From assembly GCA_047606825.1 (NCBI GenBank), contig JASGDY010000086.1, positions 1 through 20,914 on the forward strand: a DNA stretch of 20,914 nucleotides. The letters run 5' to 3'. Every line of letters begins with the position of its first letter. Position 1 is the stretch's first letter. Shown piece after piece: positions 16,584 to 20,914 of the stretch. The DNA comes from Rhizosphaericola sp047606825. GTDB taxonomy: Bacteria > Bacteroidota > Bacteroidia > Chitinophagales > Chitinophagaceae. The translations under genes and the position numbers were made by a program. The notes under the pieces are model-generated. The model ran no database searches. It saw nothing but the letters and a program-made list of their open reading frames with translations, and was not told the origin of the DNA.

Positions 16584-17858
16584 TTATAATCCTGTCGCAA
16601 CAGCGTGCAAACCTCTTTCTTTAACTAATTCCTTTCGGACATCTAATTGATTAAATGCTTTTACGGGATTTAATACACCACCAGCACGGAGACGCGCTTC
16701 TGCCAACAATGCTCTTACGTCGGTACGGTAAGCATCTTGGATTATTTCCTGTGCCAAGGCGACATTATTGTTTTGCTGTGCGTCATTGAGCGCAGCTTGG
16801 TCTATAATCAAGGCTTGCGTATATGCCAGTTTGATAGCTTCTACGGACTGCAACAAATCTTCAATCGGGTCTTTTACATTATGCGAAGCATCAATCATCC
16901 AGCCAATATCGGTCGCATGGTTTTTACCTTTATGGTCAAGCCCTTCCACGAGTTCATGGAAAATAAGGAACAGTTGATAAGGATTGATACTTCCCGCCGT
17001 CAGGTCATCATCCGAATATTTCGAATCGTTGAAATGGAACCCCGCCAACTTGTCTTCCATCAATAACAGTGCAACAATCTGTTCAATGTTCGCACCGGGA
17101 AGATGATGTCCAAGGTCAACGAGCGTTACTGCTTTGGGACCAAGTTTGGATGCCAGCAAATAAGACTGTCCCCAGTCAGCAATCGTCGTGGAATAAAAAT
17201 GCGGTTCAAAACATTTGTATTCAATATAAAATTTCCAGTCGTCGGGCAACGCTTTGTAAATCTCTGTAACGCTTTCCAATGTGCGCTCAAAAGCACCACG
17301 GAAATTCAGTTCTCCCGGAAAATCAGAACCGTCGGACAACCAAAGGCTCAATGCCTTGGAACCCAACCGCACACCGTGTTGTATGACTTCGATGTTATGG
17401 TCTATCGCTTGTTGGCGTGTCGCTTTATCGACATGGTGCAACGAACCAAACTTATAACTATGTCCCTGTCCTTTCTGGTCCTGAAACGTATTGGAATTAA
17501 CCGCATCAAAATGCAGCCCAAGCTGGCTGGCTTTAGCTTTCAGCGCATTATAGTCCTGCGGAATGTCCCAGGGAATATGCAGCGAAATCGCATTGCAGGA
17601 TTTTGTCAAATCGTTGAGCAAAGCAACATCTTCCAATTTTTCTTCGATGTTGCGCGGCTCTCCCGTTCCGGCAAAACGCCCAAAGCGTGTACCGCCCGTA
17701 CCCAATGCCCAACTCGGAATCGCTATCTGAAAATCAATCAATTTATCAATGACCGATTCATAATTAGGGATTGTGTCTTTTAATAATTGTAATTTCTTTT
17801 GGTGCAATGCCAGTCCGTCCGTATTGAATGATGCTAATTGTTGTTGATCGACTATCAT
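16584..17858 (-). CDS. rhaI: L-rhamnose isomerase (Pseudomonas stutzeri / RhaI type)
   Basis: This 424-residue TIM-barrel metal-dependent isomerase converts L-rhamnose to L-rhamnulose. Length and motifs fit the P. stutzeri-type enzyme (about 430 residues), not the E. coli RhaA type. Expected metal ligands by position: Glu213 (FYIEYK), Asp248 and neighbouring His251 (VDLGHHLPG), His275 (AGFHFND) and Asp323 (WMIDASHN). Asp283 and Asp285 (KYSDDDL) belong to the second metal site. Other recognisable blocks are IPSWALGTGGTRFGRF at about 47-62 and HIPWDIPQDY at 94-103. No signal peptide, so cytoplasmic. It lies between the fused aldolase/dehydrogenase and the kinase, the standard rhamnose gene set. 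Family members also act on other aldoses such as L-lyxose and L-mannose. Confidence 0.93.
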   Translation of the reverse strand: MIVDQQQLASFNTDGLALHQKKLQLLKDTIPNYESVIDKLIDFQIAIPSWALGTGGTRFGRFAGTGEPRNIEEKLEDVALLNDLTKSCNAISLHIPWDIPQDYNALKAKASQLGLHFDAVNSNTFQDQKGQGHSYKFGSLHHVDKATRQQAIDHNIEVIQHGVRLGSKALSLWLSDGSDFPGELNFRGAFERTLESVTEIYKALPDDWKFYIEYKCFEPHFYSTTIADWGQSYLLASKLGPKAVTLVDLGHHLPGANIEQIVALLLMEDKLAGFHFNDSKYSDDDLTAGSINPYQLFLIFHELVEGLDHKGKNHATDIGWMIDASHNVKDPIEDLLQSVEAIKLAYTQALIIDQAALNDAQQNNNVALAQEIIQDAYRTDVRALLAEARLRAGGVLNPVKAFNQLDVRKELVKERGLHAVATGL

Positions 17859-17913
17859 ACTTTTTTTCTTTTTTAATTATGTTGTATAGCGGCATAAAGA
17901 CAAGTAGATATTT

Positions 17914-17949
17914 TTCTCCTCCTAGTCCCTTCGGGGACTAGGAGGAGAA
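17914..17949. other. Perfect 16-bp stem-loop in the aldolase-isomerase gap
   Basis: TTCTCCTCCTAGTCCC (17914-17929) pairs perfectly with 17934-17949 around the 4-nt loop TTCG (CGAA when transcribed on the minus strand, the direction of the genes). The stem could gain a G-U pair at 17913/17950. Neither side has a U-tract in the right place: minus-strand RNA continues with an A-run. It is therefore not a classical terminator and more likely an RNA processing, stability or attenuating element, or an intergenic palindromic repeat. Confidence 0.8.
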
Positions 17950-18008
17950 GTGAACCATGCAATCTTTTGAAATGTTCCGCTTTAAGCTTTTTTACTTTTT
18001 ACTTTTGC

Positions 18009-20129
18009 CTATCTCACAAATCCCATGGCAACACCGCCGTCAACGTTCAGAATATTGCCTGTTGATTTTTCCAGCAAACCATTGAGGAAGGCATAACAAG
18101 CATTGGCGATATCTTCCGGCAAGATAACTTCTTTCAGCAAAGTTCTGTTCGCATAATATTGCGGAAGCTCGTCAACGGTAACGCCGTAAGCCTTTGCGCG
18201 ACCTTCCGCCCAACCGCCGGCCCAGATATTGGAATTGACGATGACGGCGTCGGGATTGACGGAATTGACACGTATCTTATCGCCGCCAAGCTCTGCCGCC
18301 AACAACCTCGAAAGATGTGCCTGTGCTGCCTTTGCAGATCCGTAGCCCGCATTGTTGGGACCTGCCACGACGGAATTTTTGGAAACAATATTGATGATGT
18401 CGCCGCCGATATTTTGTTTGCGCAAAATAACCGCCGCCGCTTTCGAGACAAGGAACTGTCCTTTCGGCATGATGTTGTAGAGGATGTCCCAATCTTTTTC
18501 GGTATGCTCGGCGATAGGTTTTGAAATGCTCAATCCAGCATTGTTGACGATGATATCCACGCCGCCAAATGCCAGGGACGAATAGTTAAACGCTTTCTCA
18601 ATGGATGCAAAATCCGTAACGTCCATGAGTACCTGCGCGACTTGGTCTTTGGATGCAACGCTGATTAATTCAGTCTGCATCTCGTCGAGACGCTCTTGGT
18701 TGATGTCGTTCAAGACGATGCACGCGCCTTCCTGCAAAAGTTTTTTGGCAATCGCAGCACCGATGCCGCCGCCGCTTCCCGTAACGAGCGCGACCTTACC
18801 AGACAAGGCTTTGGGCTTGGGCATTCTTTGCAATTTGGCCTCTTCCAACAACCAATATTCAATGTCAAAAGCTTCCTGTCGCGGCAACGCCGTGTATTCC
18901 GAAATGGCTTCCGCGCCTCGCATGACATTGATTGCGTTGACAAAAAATTCGGAGGCAACCCGCGCGGTCTGCTTGTCTTTCGCAAACGTAAACATGCCGA
19001 TGCCGGGATAGATAATCACGACTGGATTAGGGTCGCGCATCGCGGGACTGTTGGGATGTTTGCAGGTTTCGTAATATTCCTGGTAAATATTGCGATAGGC
19101 GACAAACTGTTTTTCTATCTTAGCCGTAACGGATTTATAGTCTATAAAATCTTCGTTGGGCGCAAGGTTCAGAATCAACGGCTGTATCTTGGTACGCAAA
19201 AAATGATCCGGACAACTGGTACCCAACGGCGCGAGTTTTTCCAAATCATTGGAATTGATAAAGGTCAATACCTTGTCGTCGTCCGTAAAATGTCCGACCA
19301 TACGGTTTTGCTGCGAACAGAGCCCGCGCAGTATCGGTGCGACAAGCGACGCTTGTCTTTTTCGGTTTTCTTTATTTTCCGCGACGATTTTTGGGCCACC
19401 AAAAACAGAACCGTTTTTTTCAATGGCCGACTCAATATATTCGGAACATTTTTCAATAACGTCCAACGTATTGATATAAGATTCGTAAGCGGTGTCGCCC
19501 CAAGTAAACAAACCATGCGAGCCGAGCATGATGCCACGTATTCCCGGATTTTCGTCTAAACATTTCTTGAGCTTCAGGCCAAGGTCAAATCCCGGCCGTT
19601 GCCATTCGACCCAGCCAATCGTACCGCCAAACAGTTCTTGCGTAATCTTCTTGCCATCTTTTGCCGCAGCGATAGCTATCGCTGCATCGGGATGCAAGTG
19701 GTCGATATGTTTGAATGGCAGGAAAGCGTGTAGCGGCGTGTCAATCGACGGTGCTTTGGAATCCAAATCATAAATGCAGTGGTTAAACAGCCCAACCATT
19801 TCGTCCTCGTATTCCAGACCCCGATATACATTTTCCAAACTGCGCAGTTTGTCCACATACAAGCCCGCCAACCCTTTTTTAGTCAGCGTTCCGATGTCGC
19901 CGCCCGAACCTTTAATCCACATCACGTCCAGGTCATTTCCGGTCAACGGGTCTTTCTCGACCGTCTTGCAGGAAGTATTGCCGCCGCCATAATTGGTAAT
20001 GCGCAAGTCCGCACCCAATATGTTGGAACGGTATATCAACAACGCCACCTGGTCGTCTTCTAGTTCGGCAGCTTTGGCATCGTCCCAGAGGTAATTTACA
20101 TACTTGTATTGCTTAACATTAGATGACAT
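18009..20129 (-). CDS. rhaEW: Bifunctional rhamnulose-1-phosphate aldolase / L-lactaldehyde dehydrogenase
   Basis: This 706-residue fusion is known in Bacteroidota, Bacillus and Chloroflexus. The N-terminal class II aldolase/adducin domain (about 1-240) splits L-rhamnulose-1-phosphate into DHAP and L-lactaldehyde. It shows the phosphate-binding NYGGGNTSCK (46-55), GSGGDIG, and zinc histidines in HIDHLHPD (141-148) plus His205 in LGSHGLFTWG. A middle linker region follows. The C-terminal short-chain dehydrogenase (about 443-706) oxidises lactaldehyde to L-lactate. Its motifs are TGSGGGIG (450-457), NNAG (529-532), Ser583, Tyr596 and Lys600. Cytoplasmic. It is the first gene of the rhamnose set. 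Only 28 bp separate its ATG from the end of an insertion sequence, so its native promoter has probably been displaced. The next gene, rhaI, starts 150 bp downstream, past a perfect hairpin. Confidence 0.95.
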   Translation of the reverse strand: MSSNVKQYKYVNYLWDDAKAAELEDDQVALLIYRSNILGADLRITNYGGGNTSCKTVEKDPLTGNDLDVMWIKGSGGDIGTLTKKGLAGLYVDKLRSLENVYRGLEYEDEMVGLFNHCIYDLDSKAPSIDTPLHAFLPFKHIDHLHPDAAIAIAAAKDGKKITQELFGGTIGWVEWQRPGFDLGLKLKKCLDENPGIRGIMLGSHGLFTWGDTAYESYINTLDVIEKCSEYIESAIEKNGSVFGGPKIVAENKENRKRQASLVAPILRGLCSQQNRMVGHFTDDDKVLTFINSNDLEKLAPLGTSCPDHFLRTKIQPLILNLAPNEDFIDYKSVTAKIEKQFVAYRNIYQEYYETCKHPNSPAMRDPNPVVIIYPGIGMFTFAKDKQTARVASEFFVNAINVMRGAEAISEYTALPRQEAFDIEYWLLEEAKLQRMPKPKALSGKVALVTGSGGGIGAAIAKKLLQEGACIVLNDINQERLDEMQTELISVASKDQVAQVLMDVTDFASIEKAFNYSSLAFGGVDIIVNNAGLSISKPIAEHTEKDWDILYNIMPKGQFLVSKAAAVILRKQNIGGDIINIVSKNSVVAGPNNAGYGSAKAAQAHLSRLLAAELGGDKIRVNSVNPDAVIVNSNIWAGGWAEGRAKAYGVTVDELPQYYANRTLLKEVILPEDIANACYAFLNGLLEKSTGNILNVDGGVAMGFVR

Positions 20130-20157
20130 TTTATTATTGTTTTTGTTTAATTATTTA

Positions 20158-20914
20158 GAGCCTGTTTAAATTTTATTCAATAAAAGTTTTATGGCGGACA
20201 ATTTGGTCATTTCCTCCGCCGTTTCCATCAAAAGTTCATAGTTCCGGCAGAGCCTGCGGTCATTGTCAAACCATGAGAACGTCCTTTCCACCACCCACCG
20301 TCCGTGTATGGGCTTAAAGCCGTCGCCGCCGTCCTTCCGGCTGCGCATTACAACTTGTAGGAGATAGCCGAACCTGCTTTTTACTGCGGCGATTATGTCC
20401 CCGCGGTAGCCGCCGTCGGCAAGTACCGTCCTGATGCTGGCATAACAGTCTTTCAGCACCCGCATCAACAGCAGGGCAGCCTTGCCGTCGTTTATGCAGG
20501 CCACCGTCACCATGACCGCTACCAGGAAGCCGTTCCTGTCCACCACCACGTGCCGTTTGACCCCCTTTACCCTCTTGTTGCCGTCATAGCCCTTCAGCGA
20601 GCGGTTGTTGCCCCAGCGGACGCTCTGGCTGTCCATGATGCCAAGCGTCGGCCGCGCCTGCTGGCCCTGGCCGACGCGAACCTTGGCCCGGGCCATGTCC
20701 AATACCCTGTCCAACACCTCGTCCTCCACCCATTTCCGGAAATAGTAGTACACTGTCTGCCATTTCGGGAAATTGTCGGGCAGCATACGCCACTGGCACC
20801 CTGTTTTCAACAGATACATCAGCGCGTTCCATACGCTGCGCAGGCTTGTCTGCCTTCTACGTCCTGTTTTGTCCAGATATTTCTTAATATTGCCCCACTG
20901 GGCATCGGTTACAT
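20158..20914 (-). mobile_element. IS5-family insertion sequence, one end visible
   Basis: The element end is placed at GAGCCTGTTTAAA (20158-20170), which matches the terminal repeat I associate with IS427/IS1031-group IS5 elements. The transposase stop codon lies at its inner edge. TTA at 20155-20157 could be the target duplication, but the second end lies beyond the window, so neither the repeat partner nor the duplication can be confirmed. The element is visibly GC-richer than the genes beside it, a sign of recent arrival. Confidence 0.8.
20166..20914 (-). CDS. IS5-family (IS427/IS1031 group) transposase, 5' end outside window
   Basis: The frame stays open to the right edge. The internal ATG at 20819 is not the start, because in-frame residues upstream (QWGNIKKYL, RRRQTSLRSVWNAL) continue the family's N-terminal helix-turn-helix domain. 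At least 248 residues are visible, close to full length (about 260). The DDE catalytic triad is present: Asp in GIMDSQSVRWG, Asp in VLADGGYRGD, and Glu in RWVVERTFSWFDNDRRL. No frameshift is seen, so the enzyme could be active. The minus-strand orientation means the gene reads towards the rhamnose genes, and readthrough into them is possible. Confidence 0.92.
   Translation of the reverse strand, partial: VTDAQWGNIKKYLDKTGRRRQTSLRSVWNALMYLLKTGCQWRMLPDNFPKWQTVYYYFRKWVEDEVLDRVLDMARAKVRVGQGQQARPTLGIMDSQSVRWGNNRSLKGYDGNKRVKGVKRHVVVDRNGFLVAVMVTVACINDGKAALLLMRVLKDCYASIRTVLADGGYRGDIIAAVKSRFGYLLQVVMRSRKDGGDGFKPIHGRWVVERTFSWFDNDRRLCRNYELLMETAEEMTKLSAIKLLLNKI

Noticed and set aside
17103..17783. 226-codon plus-strand frame opposite rhamnose isomerase
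   Set aside because: Antisense shadow with no recognisable motif.
17914..17949. Perfect hairpin as an intrinsic terminator
   Set aside because: No U-tract follows the stem on either strand.
18696..19559. 287-codon plus-strand frame opposite the aldolase/dehydrogenase
   Set aside because: It is a shadow of the coding strand; the minus-strand protein has complete domain motifs throughout.
20584..20832. Second minus-strand frame overlapping the transposase as an IS5 overlapping ORF
   Set aside because: The main transposase frame is continuous through the region, and the alternative is a low-complexity Gly/Arg-rich translation of GC-rich DNA.

Overview
The window looks like chromosomal DNA of a Bacteroidota bacterium. 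The evidence is a SusC/SusD outer-membrane pair, AT-rich gene leaders without clear Shine-Dalgarno sites, and SusC/SusD C-termini typical of the phylum. A soil or plant-associated family such as Chitinophagaceae or Sphingobacteriaceae is a guess. Apart from the gene at 314-1168 and the tail of a transposase at the left edge, every gene lies on the minus strand. The window therefore reads from its right end leftwards as one long catabolic locus for rhamnogalacturonan-I (RG-I) pectin and its sugar L-rhamnose.

Layout from right to left, in the direction of transcription. The right edge holds an incomplete IS5-family insertion sequence (20158 to beyond the edge), whose end sits only 28 bp from the start of the first rhamnose gene. 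Next come a fused rhamnulose-1-phosphate aldolase/lactaldehyde dehydrogenase (18009-20129), L-rhamnose isomerase (16584-17858) and an FGGY rhamnulokinase (14982-16364), separated by structured non-coding gaps. Then follow a GH105 unsaturated glycuronyl hydrolase, L-rhamnose mutarotase RhaM, a two-domain CE12-like acetylesterase and a GH2 beta-galactosidase-like enzyme, tightly packed. A GH28 polygalacturonase/rhamnogalacturonase and a small CE12 rhamnogalacturonan acetylesterase come next. After a 774-bp non-coding gap come SusC and SusD. A D-tagatose 3-epimerase-type isomerase is convergent with SusD. The left edge holds the last codons of an IS1-family transposase.

Proposed joint role. SusC/SusD bind and import RG-I oligosaccharides. 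The two esterases remove acetyl groups, GH2 trims galactose-type side chains, GH28 cuts the backbone and GH105 removes the unsaturated uronate left by a lyase not seen here. Released L-rhamnose is mutarotated, isomerised, phosphorylated, cleaved and oxidised to DHAP and L-lactate. A rhamnose transporter, a regulator, a polysaccharide lyase and an alpha-rhamnosidase are absent and may lie outside the window.

The most unusual structure is a pair of 105-bp inverted repeats, 104/105 identical, at 6435-6539 and 9059-9163. They bracket exactly the GH28 and small CE12 genes, so these two genes form a 2.7-kb cassette that could invert or could have arrived as a unit. A second is a perfect 16-bp hairpin with a 4-nt loop and no U-tract between the aldolase and isomerase genes.
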